Shown here: positions 6,889-15,319 of the stretch, piece by piece | How positions within the stretch are numbered: position 1 is the first letter of the stretch | Layout: each line of letters starts with the position of its first letter | Origin: a virus | Virus record (IMG/VR): IMGVR_UViG_3300044845_000500 | Location: 1 to 36,342 of that record | Length of the DNA: 36,342 nt | Reading direction: 5' to 3' (one strand) | Notes under the pieces: model-generated | Told to the model about the DNA's origin: nothing | Seen by the model: the letters and a program-made list of their open reading frames with translations, nothing else | Databases searched by the model: none | Program-made: the position numbers and the translations under genes

Positions 6889-7651
6889 CTGGGGAGAAGC
6901 GGTCGATCCATTCGGCCCGCAACGTCCACTTGAGAATGAGCCACTGCCCGAGAATTCGGGTGTTGCTTGATTGGAAGTCGCGGACGAGCCAGCCCCCCTG
7001 TGGCGTGATGCCGTCGAACCAGTTCGCTTGGCTGATTGCCGCAGCGCCGGAGTTGGGGGCGGCGCTGTTGAACTCGTCGGAGAGACCGAGCGGGCGGGTG
7101 AAGCCGACCAACTTCGGCACTGATGGCGGGAGGTTGCGGCTTACGATCATCACGCCTTCAAGGGTCATCGCCCATGCGGGATTGATGATGCGCTGGCGGT
7201 CGCGTGCGAGCGACCCTGTGGCGTTGTATGGGGCGACACCGATCACAGGGTCTCCAGCGGACGTCTCAAGTGGCAGGGAGAGTTCCGTTGTGGTGGAACT
7301 GTTCGTCCAGTTCTTGAGAGCAAGGATGGAGCCTGGTACGTTAACGCGCCCGCCGCCGGCGGCGAGGCTCGATGGCGCTTCCAAGAACCCCTCCCACTCG
7401 ACCCGCGCCCAGATGTAGCCGAACTGGTTCCTCGTTACCCTGACACCCGCGCACAGCATGCGAGCGCCGACGGGCAGCGGTTTGGGGTAGTTCTCCGCCC
7501 CCTTCGGGAACCGTGCGCGGAGGGCGGCTTCAGTCCCCCGCCAGACGATCTCCATCGAGGCGCGGTCAATCTCCTGATCTCCCTGATCGTCGAGGACGTC
7601 GACGAGGGTGGCGAAGTTGTTGAGGGAAATTGTGGTGTGGATCTGGGCCAT
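6884..7651 (-). CDS. tail protein downstream of tape measure (distal tail candidate)
   Basis: A 255-residue protein from ATG 7651, 14 bases after the tape-measure stop. The gene directly after the tape measure in siphoviruses commonly encodes the distal tail (Dit-like) protein; length fits. The sequence is beta-rich (WARVEWEGFL, QWLILKWTLRAEWI). No clear motif, so the assignment is from position. Confidence 0.55.
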   Translation of the reverse strand: MAQIHTTISLNNFATLVDVLDDQGDQEIDRASMEIVWRGTEAALRARFPKGAENYPKPLPVGARMLCAGVRVTRNQFGYIWARVEWEGFLEAPSSLAAGGGRVNVPGSILALKNWTNSSTTTELSLPLETSAGDPVIGVAPYNATGSLARDRQRIINPAWAMTLEGVMIVSRNLPPSVPKLVGFTRPLGLSDEFNSAAPNSGAAAISQANWFDGITPQGGWLVRDFQSSNTRILGQWLILKWTLRAEWIDRFSPA

Positions 7652-7665
7652 GGATCAGGGGGCGT

Positions 7666-9771
7666 TCACGGGTCTGTGTTGACGAAGCGGGAGCCACTTG
7701 TGTTCTTCGGCTTGATTTGGTTCGCGACCGGGCCTGCTCCGGGGAGCTTGTCCTTCAAGACCTCATAGATTCCTCGGAGTAGTTTCCCGGCTTCCTCACC
7801 TCCCGCGGCTTGGAATCCGGAAGCGGGGGCTGGGGCCGCGGCCTTGCTTTGCCTGCCTCCCTTCACCCAGTCGAGGGCGGAGGGGGCGTCATTGGCTGGC
7901 ATCAGCTTTCCGGGGTTCTTGTCTTTTTGGTAGCCGTAAGGCCGCTGCATGTCTGTGGCTGGCGTGCCGCGATTTAACCAGTCGAGGGCCGACGGTGCGT
8001 TCTTCGCGCCGTCAATCCCGCCGAAGCCAATAGCTTCCGATTGTCTCGCCCCGCGGATGGTTCCGGCGCGGTCTGGGTGTTGGATGTCCCATTCCCGCTG
8101 CGCGGCCTTAGCTGCGTCCGCGGGGTTCATGTTGAACTCCTTCTGAAGTTGCGCCGGGCGCGTGTCCATGAACATCTTTTTCTCTAGCCGATCTGCTGCG
8201 CGGCCCTGTCCCCGCTGGCGGAGTTCCTGAATCTTAAGGTTGCCCTCAAACATGTTACGGGCCTGCGCCTGCTCCCGCGTCTTGCGGAGCAGTTCCCCGA
8301 AGTCGCTGGAGACCTTCTTGAACACCTTCCCCACAAGCTGCCCGAACTCCTGCCCCTGCTGGAAGTTCTTGCGGAGCGTTTCGTTGAACTCGCGGGCGGC
8401 TTCGTTGGCGATGCGGATTTCAGCCGCCTTGTCTGACAAGTCGAGGGCCTGACGGTCAACAGCGACGTCGGCCGCCCGTCCGGTGCTGGCACGGGCGCGG
8501 GCGTCGGCGGTGGTGAGGTTGCCCGCGTTTGCCTCGGCGAAGGCGCGGAGCCTCGCCATGGCGGCCTCAGCCTTCGGATCGAAGGCGGTGGCGGCATTGC
8601 CCATGCTGTCCCGAAGGTTCTTTGCGGGGTCGCTGCCTACCATGTTCGCCATCCCCTCTCCGAAGCGGTACACGAAGGACTCCCGACGCTGCCGCATCTT
8701 GTTAGCGGCGGCGTTGTCGATCTCGTTGTTTCCACGGGCGGCGGTTTTCTCCGCCTCCTTCTTCATTGCCTCATACTCCGCCAGCATCGCCAGTGCGGCT
8801 TGTTGCTGGTTGCGGATGTCCGCCAGTTTCTTCCCGTCCACCTCCGCCTGGCGCTGGGCGGCGGCTTCCTCCGCGGCAATGCGTTCACGCTCTGCCTTGC
8901 TGGTCAGTTCGTGTTCCTTCTGCATCCGCTCCGATCCGGTGAGCCGCTCCAGTTGCGCCTGCTGAATGTCGCGCTCCGCGGCTGCCAGCTTCTCTTTTCG
9001 GGACAGTTCCCGCTGATCATACTCCCGCTTCTGATCCATCAGGTCGAACTGGTCATTGATGGCGGCGGCCTGCTTGCGGCCGGCATCCTCGGCATCCGTG
9101 ACGGCCTTCGATTGCCGTGCGGTAAACTGAGCGAGGCGGGCCGCGTTCCCTGCTGCCAACTCCTCCTCCTTGTTCAGCATCGCCATCACCTTCGTCAGCT
9201 GAGTGACGGCGACGGCTGCAATGGAGATTGTCCCCGCCAGACCAGCAGAGCCGCCCATGGCCATGACGAGGGGAGGGATGTTATTGAGGACGCCTTTGAT
9301 TCCGTACTGGGCATCTTCAAGGCCTTGGGAAAACATCAGCATCGCCATGCCCGCGTTGCTTGCGCCGCCCTCCACCGTGTTCCCTTTCCCACCCTTCGCT
9401 CCCTTCCCACTGGTCGGCGCATTGATGACGCGGCTTCCGGCCATGCGCTGAGCGGCAGGATGAGACTGCAGCACCATCTCCAGCTCCTGCTCCTTTTTCC
9501 ACCGCTTCACTTTCTCGGCCGTCGCCGCGGCGTTCTGCGCCTGCCACTTGGCGAACTTCTCACGCTCCCGCGCCACTTGCTTTCGGGCGGCCAGTTGCTC
9601 CCGGATTTCCTCCTTCTTCCTAGCCGCTTCGTTATCCGCGGCGATCCGGTCCTTGTACCTCTTGTTCTGGCTGATCAGGGCCTGATAATGCGTGTTCTGC
9701 GCACGGATCTTCTTCTGCACGTCGCTGTCGTCGAGCTTGAGCCGGGCGGAGAGTGCTGCTTCGCGTGCCAT
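7666..9771 (-). CDS. tail tape measure protein
   Basis: A 701-residue protein from ATG 9771. Long charged coiled coil at residues 15-100 (Lys/Glu/Ala/Arg-rich) and 200-340, a hydrophobic region at about 160-197 (LVMAMGGSAGLAGTISIAAV), then more helix. Two copies of APSALDW(L/V) occur near the C-terminus (about residues 590 and 626). This is the typical build of a siphovirus tape measure, and it follows the frameshifted chaperone gene. At roughly 1.5 angstrom per residue it predicts a tail near 105 nm, an estimate only. Confidence 0.85.
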   Translation of the reverse strand: MAREAALSARLKLDDSDVQKKIRAQNTHYQALISQNKRYKDRIAADNEAARKKEEIREQLAARKQVAREREKFAKWQAQNAAATAEKVKRWKKEQELEMVLQSHPAAQRMAGSRVINAPTSGKGAKGGKGNTVEGGASNAGMAMLMFSQGLEDAQYGIKGVLNNIPPLVMAMGGSAGLAGTISIAAVAVTQLTKVMAMLNKEEELAAGNAARLAQFTARQSKAVTDAEDAGRKQAAAINDQFDLMDQKREYDQRELSRKEKLAAAERDIQQAQLERLTGSERMQKEHELTSKAERERIAAEEAAAQRQAEVDGKKLADIRNQQQAALAMLAEYEAMKKEAEKTAARGNNEIDNAAANKMRQRRESFVYRFGEGMANMVGSDPAKNLRDSMGNAATAFDPKAEAAMARLRAFAEANAGNLTTADARARASTGRAADVAVDRQALDLSDKAAEIRIANEAAREFNETLRKNFQQGQEFGQLVGKVFKKVSSDFGELLRKTREQAQARNMFEGNLKIQELRQRGQGRAADRLEKKMFMDTRPAQLQKEFNMNPADAAKAAQREWDIQHPDRAGTIRGARQSEAIGFGGIDGAKNAPSALDWLNRGTPATDMQRPYGYQKDKNPGKLMPANDAPSALDWVKGGRQSKAAAPAPASGFQAAGGEEAGKLLRGIYEVLKDKLPGAGPVANQIKPKNTSGSRFVNTDP

Positions 9772-9777
9772 GAGGTG

Positions 9778-10424
9778 TCAGGATTTTAGGGCGGCTGTGA
9801 TGACTGCGTCAGCCTCGGCGAGTCGTCGGGCTTTCGTGTGCGGGGTGATCAAGTCGATTCCGATGTCGCACCATGCGGCATGGAGGGCGGCGTAGGCGTC
9901 GCGGGCGGGGAGTCGGTGCAGGACAAAATCGTGGAGTGCGATGTTTCCACCGGTGACGGCTCTGGCGAAACTGACGGTCCAGTGGGGATACTCTCCTCCG
10001 TTTTTTTTTGCGGCGTCTCAGTGGCGGCCGTCACCATCGTCTCGTGCGCATCATGCCAGATGGCTTGAGCCAGCACGGTCAGCCCGATGTAGTCGGTGTG
10101 TGTCAGGTGCTGGTCCGCCCATTCATCCGCGGCCACCCTGACGGCGGCGTAGAGGTCTGGGGAGGTCTCCGCAAGGTCTGGATCCTCACCCGTCTCTGAC
10201 GGCGCGGGAACGCGCCAGCGGCTGCGCGGGTCGTACTGCGGAGAGCAGAGGTAGAGCAGTAGCCCAGCTTCCTCCGGATCGGACACCCCCGCGCGTTGCG
10301 TCAGGCTGACGTACATGGATTTGCGGGACCACGTCAGCGTGAGCGGGGTGCCGTCGGCAAGGTGGAAGCGGGCGGGCGGCGCTTCGGGCTGCGGTGCGGT
10401 GGGGGATGGTGTGGGCCAGTGCAT
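9778..10424 (-). CDS. tail assembly chaperone, -1 frameshift fusion (G-T type)
   Basis: Reading starts at ATG 10424 as for the zero-frame product. At the run of nine A residues (10009-10001) a -1 slip after Lys141 opens a frame that continues for 74 codons to TGA at 9780-9778, seven bases before the tape-measure start. The fusion would be 215 residues. The shifted part looks like real protein (LHDFVLHRLPARDAYAALH), while the zero-frame tail is low-complexity Pro/Ser/Thr. Phage lambda makes gpG and gpG-T by a -1 slip at the same map position. The slip itself is inferred. Confidence 0.8.
9849..10424 (-). CDS. tail assembly chaperone, zero-frame product (gpG-like)
   Basis: A 191-residue unshifted product. 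Residues 1-138 form the common domain shared with the frameshifted fusion; it includes an acidic part (EEAGLLLYLC, DEWADQHL). From residue 142 the frame runs into a Pro/Ser/Thr-rich tail. It is the more abundant form if the lambda model holds. The true length matters only as a by-product of the frame. Confidence 0.7.
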   Translation of the reverse strand: MHWPTPSPTAPQPEAPPARFHLADGTPLTLTWSRKSMYVSLTQRAGVSDPEEAGLLLYLCSPQYDPRSRWRVPAPSETGEDPDLAETSPDLYAAVRVAADEWADQHLTHTDYIGLTVLAQAIWHDAHETMVTAATETPQKKTEESIPTGPSVSPEPSPVETSHSTILSCTDSPPATPTPPSMPHGATSEST

Positions 10425-10442
10425 GGGGTATGGGGTGATGGG

Positions 10443-11279
10443 TCAGACTCCGGCGAGGTGGTTCCGGAGGTGGTCGCGGAATGAGCCGCCCCGCTTCCCT
10501 GTCAGCAGGGACTCACTGACGACGGCGGAGCGTTGGCGGGCGGTCTTGGCGCGGAACATGTGGGTGGTGTTCCGGCGAGCCTGTTCCATGACGTGACGGT
10601 AGAGGGCGGCGGTGCGGACGGCTTCGAGGGCGTACAAGAAAGGATGTTCTCCCACAGGGTAGCCCGGGAGGGCGTTGGCTGCGTCGAGGTCGTTACTGGC
10701 GGCCTTCACCATGTCCTGAAGGCGAAGGCCGGGCATCGTAATGCTTTCCTCAGTGAGGTGGAGGAAGGGCTGTTGAGCGGTCCCGCTCAACTTCACTGGC
10801 ACACAGCCGCAGGTGATGGCAGCCGCGGCGATGTGGAGCGGCAGCGCCGGGAATGGAGTCTTGGCGGAGAGGGTGGCTGTGATGCAATCCCGTTCGATCT
10901 TCGCCATTCCGGCATGCGACAAAAGCGGAATGAGTATGCAAGCCGGAGTCTCCTGCGGCCTCCATCCGCCGCCGTTGCTGCCCGTCTCGATGAAGGCCCC
11001 GTTGCACTTCCAATCGAACACGGACGGACTCAGTGACTGGATGCGTTCCGCTGTGTCAGCCGCAAACAGAGCGGCGCGAAACGGCGAGTCCGACGGCAGC
11101 GTCCCGATCTTGCGTTGATTCAGCAGCCGGCTTGCCTGCGGAACGTGAGAGCGGACGAACCACGTCGGCGTTTCGTCGCCCGTGGCGTCGGCCCGGTAGT
11201 TTTTCGGTGCAATGTCGGCGTGGAGGACGACGCGGAGGGCCGCGGCGGTTGCTGGGTCGTAGACGTTGAGCTGGTTCAT
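10443..11279 (-). CDS. structural protein of the tail gene cluster, function unknown
   Basis: A 278-residue protein; ATG 11279 (MNQLNVYDPA) is chosen because a terminator-like hairpin covers the region upstream, which a longer frame would translate. Mixed composition, several cysteines, C-terminus strongly basic (RGGSFRDHLRNHL). Not recognised. It lies between the tail-tube-like genes and the chaperone. Confidence 0.6.
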   Translation of the reverse strand: MNQLNVYDPATAAALRVVLHADIAPKNYRADATGDETPTWFVRSHVPQASRLLNQRKIGTLPSDSPFRAALFAADTAERIQSLSPSVFDWKCNGAFIETGSNGGGWRPQETPACILIPLLSHAGMAKIERDCITATLSAKTPFPALPLHIAAAAITCGCVPVKLSGTAQQPFLHLTEESITMPGLRLQDMVKAASNDLDAANALPGYPVGEHPFLYALEAVRTAALYRHVMEQARRNTTHMFRAKTARQRSAVVSESLLTGKRGGSFRDHLRNHLAGV

Positions 11280-11286
11280 GGGTATG

Positions 11287-11328
11287 GAAAAATGAACGGG
11301 CACGCGGCACGGACTGCCAACGTGCCCG
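11287..11328 (-). terminator. terminator-like hairpin between tail genes
   Basis: Arms CGGGCACG (minus strand, 11328-11321) and CGTGCCCG (11304-11297), eight perfect pairs, with a nested GGCA/TGCC, then TTCATTTTT. It follows the short tail protein gene and could reduce readthrough into the downstream gene, giving strong expression of the upstream tail-tube candidate. Confidence 0.55.
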
Positions 11329-11351
11329 CTCACCCATTCCCCGAATTGTTG

Positions 11352-11831
11352 TCACTCGTTCCCGAAGTAGACGTAGGAACCAGTATTGAGATAAGCAGGG
11401 TTCCAGAGATTGGCAGTGAAGCGGAATTGATTCAGGGCACCGGATGGCACATTGAGAGATGGCTCCATGAGTTCCCACCATGAGTCAGCGTCCGGAGTGA
11501 CTCCGCCTTGGTAGTTGCTGGTATAGTTAGCAATCCCTGCCAATGGCAGCCCTTTCCCGGGGTGCGCGTCCGGGATGCTGCCAGCAATGTTGTAGACCTT
11601 CCCGTCGAATTGAAGCCGCACACTAGGGTTCGTGCTGACGGCGATAGCGACGAGCCCTTCGTGATTCTTGTGTTCGGTTCGCTCGCGGGCGGTGGTCTTG
11701 TCAAAACCGTTATCAATCAAAAGCCCGTCTTCATCAGCCTGTGCGCCCACGAACCCATCATGCCCGACCATGCTGTGAACGAGGATTGCGGCGGCTGCGG
11801 CTGAGGAGGTATCAAAAGATGCGGCTGGCAT
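11352..11831 (-). CDS. tail-tube candidate, short paralogue
   Basis: A 159-residue protein from ATG 11831. Its first 20 residues (MPAASFDTSSAAAAAILVHS) nearly match those of the 417-residue neighbour upstream, so the pair shares an N-terminal module. The rest is beta-rich with aromatic residues (YTSNYQGG, SYVYFG). A terminator-like hairpin follows, and a repeat-family leader precedes it, as expected for a highly expressed virion protein such as the tail tube. The function is inferred from context. Confidence 0.6.
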   Translation of the reverse strand: MPAASFDTSSAAAAAILVHSMVGHDGFVGAQADEDGLLIDNGFDKTTARERTEHKNHEGLVAIAVSTNPSVRLQFDGKVYNIAGSIPDAHPGKGLPLAGIANYTSNYQGGVTPDADSWWELMEPSLNVPSGALNQFRFTANLWNPAYLNTGSYVYFGNE

Positions 11832-11848
11832 ATGAGAGTCGGTGGCGG

Positions 11849-11883
11849 GTTGGCTTCACTTCCCACCGGAGGTGTCAAAGCCC
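11849..11883 (-). repeat. intergenic repeat family A, copy 2 (long form)
   Basis: Thirty-five bases that match 17221-17255 at 29 positions. The element includes the stop codon of the upstream gene (GGGCTTTGAC), CCGGTGGGAAGTG and GAAGCCAAC. It lies 18 bases before the next start. Confidence 0.55.
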
Positions 11884-13128
11884 ATTCAGGTCGGCGGTGA
11901 GGATGCCCGTGGCGATGGTGACAGGCTGCCCTGCCCCCGTGGAAATCAGCCGCTCCCGGCGAATGAACCACGTCCCCACCCCTTCGATGCTGGCGACGAG
12001 GACCTGCACCGCCCAGCCCCCAGCCGGTGCGATGTTCGTTCCTGTGAGGGTGGCAGCATTCCCGCAGGTGTCCCCCGTGATGTCCCACGTTGAGCCGTCC
12101 CGTGGCACTGTGAACACGTCCAGCGGTTCGGACCCGATGACCGTTGCCGGGTAGCAGGAAATCGTCACCTCGGCGGCGTCCCCGACAAGGTCAACGGTCG
12201 GATCGGCGAACAGGTAGCGAAGCGCCAGCTCCGCAGGCGTCGTCCCGCCGCTCAATCCATATGGCCACTCCAGCTGGGCGGAGAAATCGCCCGCATCTGC
12301 CCGCAGCGCATGGTTCGCCGCAAGTGTGACCGTTGCCCCCAGTGCAACGTCCAGCGCCACCACCGCGCCACGGAGGAACCTGACGTGGGTAACAGTGCGG
12401 CTGCTGCCCGTGGACGGGAAGGTGATTTCTGCCGAGGTGATAACGGACGTGTCACCACCCGCCACAATCGGCGCGGCTGCCGTCCACGGGTCGCACACGA
12501 TGGCGGAGGAAACCGCCGTGCCACCGCTCGCAGGGTCGCCGTTGTAGAGTGTGGCCGTGAGGTCGCCAGTGATGGCGGCGGCTTGGAAGACGGCTGCAAG
12601 GAGCGCATCAGTGGCACTGGCTGGCAGTTCCGCCACTGCCTGCGTTGCAAGGTATGTGAAACTGCTGGCTGTGCCGCTGGGATAGGCGGCGGTGTCGAGG
12701 TCCGCAAACAGCCGCTCCACCTGAAAGGCGATGTTGGGGAGCTGGCCGGCGCCCGCCGTCTGCTGCGGGGAGACGTAAACCAGCGTCCCGCTGTCCTCGA
12801 ACTGCATCGCCTGCGTCCCGTTCACGAAGTCCAGAGCGCGGGCGGAGAGAGCGCGGCCCGGATGGTAGTCCGCCAGCCCGTCCCACTCCAAGACGTCCGC
12901 TTGGATGCTGTACACCAACCGCTGGTCATAGTGGATGGAGAGGACGAGGTTCCCCGCGCTGTCGGTCTCCTCAATCCGCTGTGAGCTGCCCGACCGCTGG
13001 CACGACTGCACCAACAGCGCATCCTCCGCCTGGAGGGTCTCGAAGACGGCGGGGTCGAGTGCTTCCATCGTGTGAACGATGAGGGCTGCGGCTGCGGCTG
13101 CGGAGGCGTCGAATGAAGCGGCGGGCAT
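11875..13128 (-). CDS. large tail protein, long paralogue of the 159-residue neighbour
   Basis: A 417-residue protein from ATG 13128. The N-terminus (MPAASFDASAAAAAALIVH) matches that of the next gene. The following half is beta-rich and has Ala/Thr repeats (TDALLAAVFQAAA; TLAANHALRADAG) as in virion surface proteins. No sheath or tube family motif is recognised. Candidates are tail tube with an added domain, or a second tail-shaft protein. Confidence 0.6.
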   Translation of the reverse strand: MPAASFDASAAAAAALIVHTMEALDPAVFETLQAEDALLVQSCQRSGSSQRIEETDSAGNLVLSIHYDQRLVYSIQADVLEWDGLADYHPGRALSARALDFVNGTQAMQFEDSGTLVYVSPQQTAGAGQLPNIAFQVERLFADLDTAAYPSGTASSFTYLATQAVAELPASATDALLAAVFQAAAITGDLTATLYNGDPASGGTAVSSAIVCDPWTAAAPIVAGGDTSVITSAEITFPSTGSSRTVTHVRFLRGAVVALDVALGATVTLAANHALRADAGDFSAQLEWPYGLSGGTTPAELALRYLFADPTVDLVGDAAEVTISCYPATVIGSEPLDVFTVPRDGSTWDITGDTCGNAATLTGTNIAPAGGWAVQVLVASIEGVGTWFIRRERLISTGAGQPVTIATGILTADLNGL

Positions 13129-13134
13129 AATGGG

Positions 13135-13692
13135 TCAGTCGGTGAGCTGGAGAGCCATGGCGAGGACTTCGAACGTCAGGACGAACTCCGGGTGTCCGGC
13201 GTCGCTGCGGTCGAGGACGCAATGGACGTTGCGGACGTCAAAAACCCGGAGGCCTGGCGTGTCGTCGGTGGGGTCGAGTGAGAGCCGGTCGTGAATGCTC
13301 CGTTGTTCGGCCGGCACGGGGTCCACCATGTCCTGAGTGAACAGCGCCAACAAACAGAACCGGATCTGGTCGGTCTCCTGCGTGGTGAGGTCGCGGTTCC
13401 AGATGACGGAGATGGATGGCGCCAGCCGCCAGTGATGCTGGTGGGTAGCCAGCAACGGTTCAGAATCCCGCATGAAGTACAGGACGACGCAGGGGGTTTG
13501 CATCTCCGCGATCTCGTCGCCCCGGTACACCCGCGCACCCTGCGGCATGAGCCAATGCCCAGCCGGACACGTTGCACCCGTCCACTCCGTGCCGTCCAGC
13601 GCCGGAGGAAGCCCGACGCGCAACAGCGCCTCCATCTGAGAGAGGATCTGGTCTTCCGGAGGAAACGGGAGGGAGTAGTATGGGGCGGGCAT
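13135..13692 (-). CDS. tail terminator-like protein
   Basis: A 185-residue protein from ATG 13692, six bases after the upstream stop. It sits between the head-tail joining genes and the tail-shaft genes, the usual place of the tail terminator (gpU-like). The sequence has mixed alpha/beta character (CVVLYFMRDSEP, FVLTFEVLAMALQL). Assignment from position and size. Confidence 0.5.
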   Translation of the reverse strand: MPAPYYSLPFPPEDQILSQMEALLRVGLPPALDGTEWTGATCPAGHWLMPQGARVYRGDEIAEMQTPCVVLYFMRDSEPLLATHQHHWRLAPSISVIWNRDLTTQETDQIRFCLLALFTQDMVDPVPAEQRSIHDRLSLDPTDDTPGLRVFDVRNVHCVLDRSDAGHPEFVLTFEVLAMALQLTD

Positions 13693-13698
13693 GATGTG

Positions 13699-14454
13699 TC
13701 AGGCTGCGACTTTGAATCCGGCGGCTTTGGCTCCTCCCCACAACAGCCCGTCCTTCACAACAAAGCCGAGGAAGAGGGCGCTGAGGTCGTTCTGCTTCAC
13801 TTCGAAGGCATTAGGGACGAGGCGAGCAAGGCCGAGCGGAGCGGGGCGGCCCGGGCGTTGTGCTGCCTTCGGCCATGCGCTCACCACAGCCTCCGCGGCG
13901 TTCCCGTTGATCATCTGCGCATAGCTTCCCGGGCTGTTTTTGTACTTGGGGCCCGAGGTGTTGCGGATGGTGCCGGAGCGTTCCTTGGCGAACTCGATCA
14001 AGGCGGGGACGAAGCCGGAAATTTTGTGGTGCTTGGCTGAGTAGCGGCGGGCCTTCACGAAGGTTGCGACGGCCCCGTAAGCTCCGGCGTCGTCACCGAA
14101 AGCTGCCTTCAATCGGGCGTTCTTGTAGTTCATGAAGAACACGATGCGAGCGGCGAGCGTGTCCCGGTAGCGGTTCGCCAGTGACGTCGAACCCCGCTTC
14201 TTCGTCCGCGTCAGGTTCCGCGTCCGCCACCCTACGCGGCTCGCTCGCATCAGTTCGGCGGCGATCTTCGCACCGTTCCCGGGTGCCTTGGCGTCGATTT
14301 CTGCCATGGCGAAGCTCACCCAGTACCGCATGACAGTTTTCACGATCTGGCTCAGAGACTTCCCGCGCACCCGCTGCTGGTGGTCCTGCCAAATCTTAAA
14401 GGCTGGGCCGAGAGTGTCTTCGCCCATCTCAATGACAAAATCAGGGGAGTCCAT
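13699..14454 (-). CDS. head-tail joining or virion morphogenesis protein
   Basis: A 251-residue protein; ATG 14454 is chosen because a 30-base repeat element abuts it exactly, as at 18110. Positive, helix-rich (KIWQDHQQRVRGKSLSQIVKTVM), with several Lys/Arg clusters that could contact DNA or RNA. It falls where gp10/gpZ-like joining proteins occur, but no motif confirms that. Confidence 0.55.
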   Translation of the reverse strand: MDSPDFVIEMGEDTLGPAFKIWQDHQQRVRGKSLSQIVKTVMRYWVSFAMAEIDAKAPGNGAKIAAELMRASRVGWRTRNLTRTKKRGSTSLANRYRDTLAARIVFFMNYKNARLKAAFGDDAGAYGAVATFVKARRYSAKHHKISGFVPALIEFAKERSGTIRNTSGPKYKNSPGSYAQMINGNAAEAVVSAWPKAAQRPGRPAPLGLARLVPNAFEVKQNDLSALFLGFVVKDGLLWGGAKAAGFKVAA

Positions 14455-14484
14455 GTGAAATCTTGTGAAATCCTTGTGGCACTT
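14455..14484 (-). repeat. intergenic repeat family B, copy 1
   Basis: Thirty bases matching 18114-18143 at 28 positions. It contains two copies of CACAAG(G/A)ATTT-like sequence in tandem and ends directly at an ATG. See the matching copy before the S49 protease gene. Confidence 0.6.
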
Positions 14485-14486
14485 GT

Positions 14487-14885
14487 TCAAGCATGCACTT
14501 CGGCCTCAATCCTCCAATGTTCATGGAACGTCGCCTTGTCGGCGGTCGTGATCCTGTACTTGCGCGGCGGGTTGTCAGGGTCTGCCATGTAGCTCCCGGG
14601 GTTCGCCGGATCCCGCACGGCTGGGCCAAACTGAATGATGTCTTCCGGCCGTGGCTCGAACGGCAGCCCCGCGGCTGCAATGTGAAAAGTGCGGGTGTCC
14701 GCTGGCATCGTCAGCAGGCCCATCCCCGGATTCGCCCGCCCGCGGTTCGCCGCCGCCGTGCATGGGAGGACGACGCTGTAGGTTGTGCCGCCGCGGGTCG
14801 TCGGAAAGAACAGATAGGAGCCCTCCCCGAACGTGCGGGAGGTCTGGGTGTTGAGGAATCCGAAGATGCGGTTGGCGATGCTCAT
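14487..14885 (-). CDS. head-tail stopper-like protein
   Basis: A 132-residue protein from ATG 14885, preceded by an A-rich leader (TCTAACAA) and a strong hairpin. It reads as a small beta-rich joining protein (GEGSYLFFPTTRGGTTYSVV). Order after capsid and before the tail terminator fits a head-tail stopper or adaptor. No family motif. Confidence 0.55.
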   Translation of the reverse strand: MSIANRIFGFLNTQTSRTFGEGSYLFFPTTRGGTTYSVVLPCTAAANRGRANPGMGLLTMPADTRTFHIAAAGLPFEPRPEDIIQFGPAVRDPANPGSYMADPDNPPRKYRITTADKATFHEHWRIEAEVHA

Positions 14886-14907
14886 TTGTTAGACTCTGAA
14901 AAGGGAA

Positions 14908-14949
14908 CGCCCCGGCCGGAAGTGACACCGGTTCCGGGGCGCTCTTTTT
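14908..14949 (-). terminator. hairpin terminator after the capsid genes
   Basis: CGCCCCGG (minus strand, 14941-14934) pairs perfectly with CCGGGGCG (14915-14908). On the minus strand it is followed by TTCCCTTTT; on the plus strand by CTCTTTTT. It could act in both directions and would mark the end of a capsid-gene transcript. Confidence 0.6.
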
Positions 14950-14962
14950 GCTGGCGGGCAAA

Positions 14963-15286
14963 TCAGGCAGCCCGCCCCCGCTTCCCGGACACCCCGGAGG
15001 ATGGCTGGACGTCGGGTTGAGCGGGGGGGGCGGTGTCCTCAACAACAGGTTCTTCTTCAGCCGGAGCTACCTCGGCGACAGGCTCAACAGGATGCGGGTC
15101 GCAGTACGGGAGGGGCGTCTTGCGACGCTTCCGGACGGTCGTCGGGTTGCGGATGATCTCGAAGACAACCGCTTGGCTTTCCGCCATGGCCTTATCCGCC
15201 TCAGCCGAGTCCCGCCCCGCGTACACGGGGAAGGGCTTCGACGTGCGGGAGTCTTCAGGGTAGCCGATGACAACAATGAGGCGCAT
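14963..15286 (-). CDS. small acidic-tailed protein after the capsid gene
   Basis: A 107-residue protein from ATG 15286. The N-terminal half looks folded (RLIVVIGYPEDSRTSKPF). The second half is Pro/Glu/Ala-rich (EVAPAEEEPVVEDTAPP) with a basic end (GKRGRAA). Such low-complexity proteins after the major capsid gene can be cement or joining proteins; this is a guess. Confidence 0.55.
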   Translation of the reverse strand: MRLIVVIGYPEDSRTSKPFPVYAGRDSAEADKAMAESQAVVFEIIRNPTTVRKRRKTPLPYCDPHPVEPVAEVAPAEEEPVVEDTAPPAQPDVQPSSGVSGKRGRAA

Positions 15287-15319
15287 GGTGACAGGTGGTG
15301 CGGTTGGCGTGTGTCAGGC

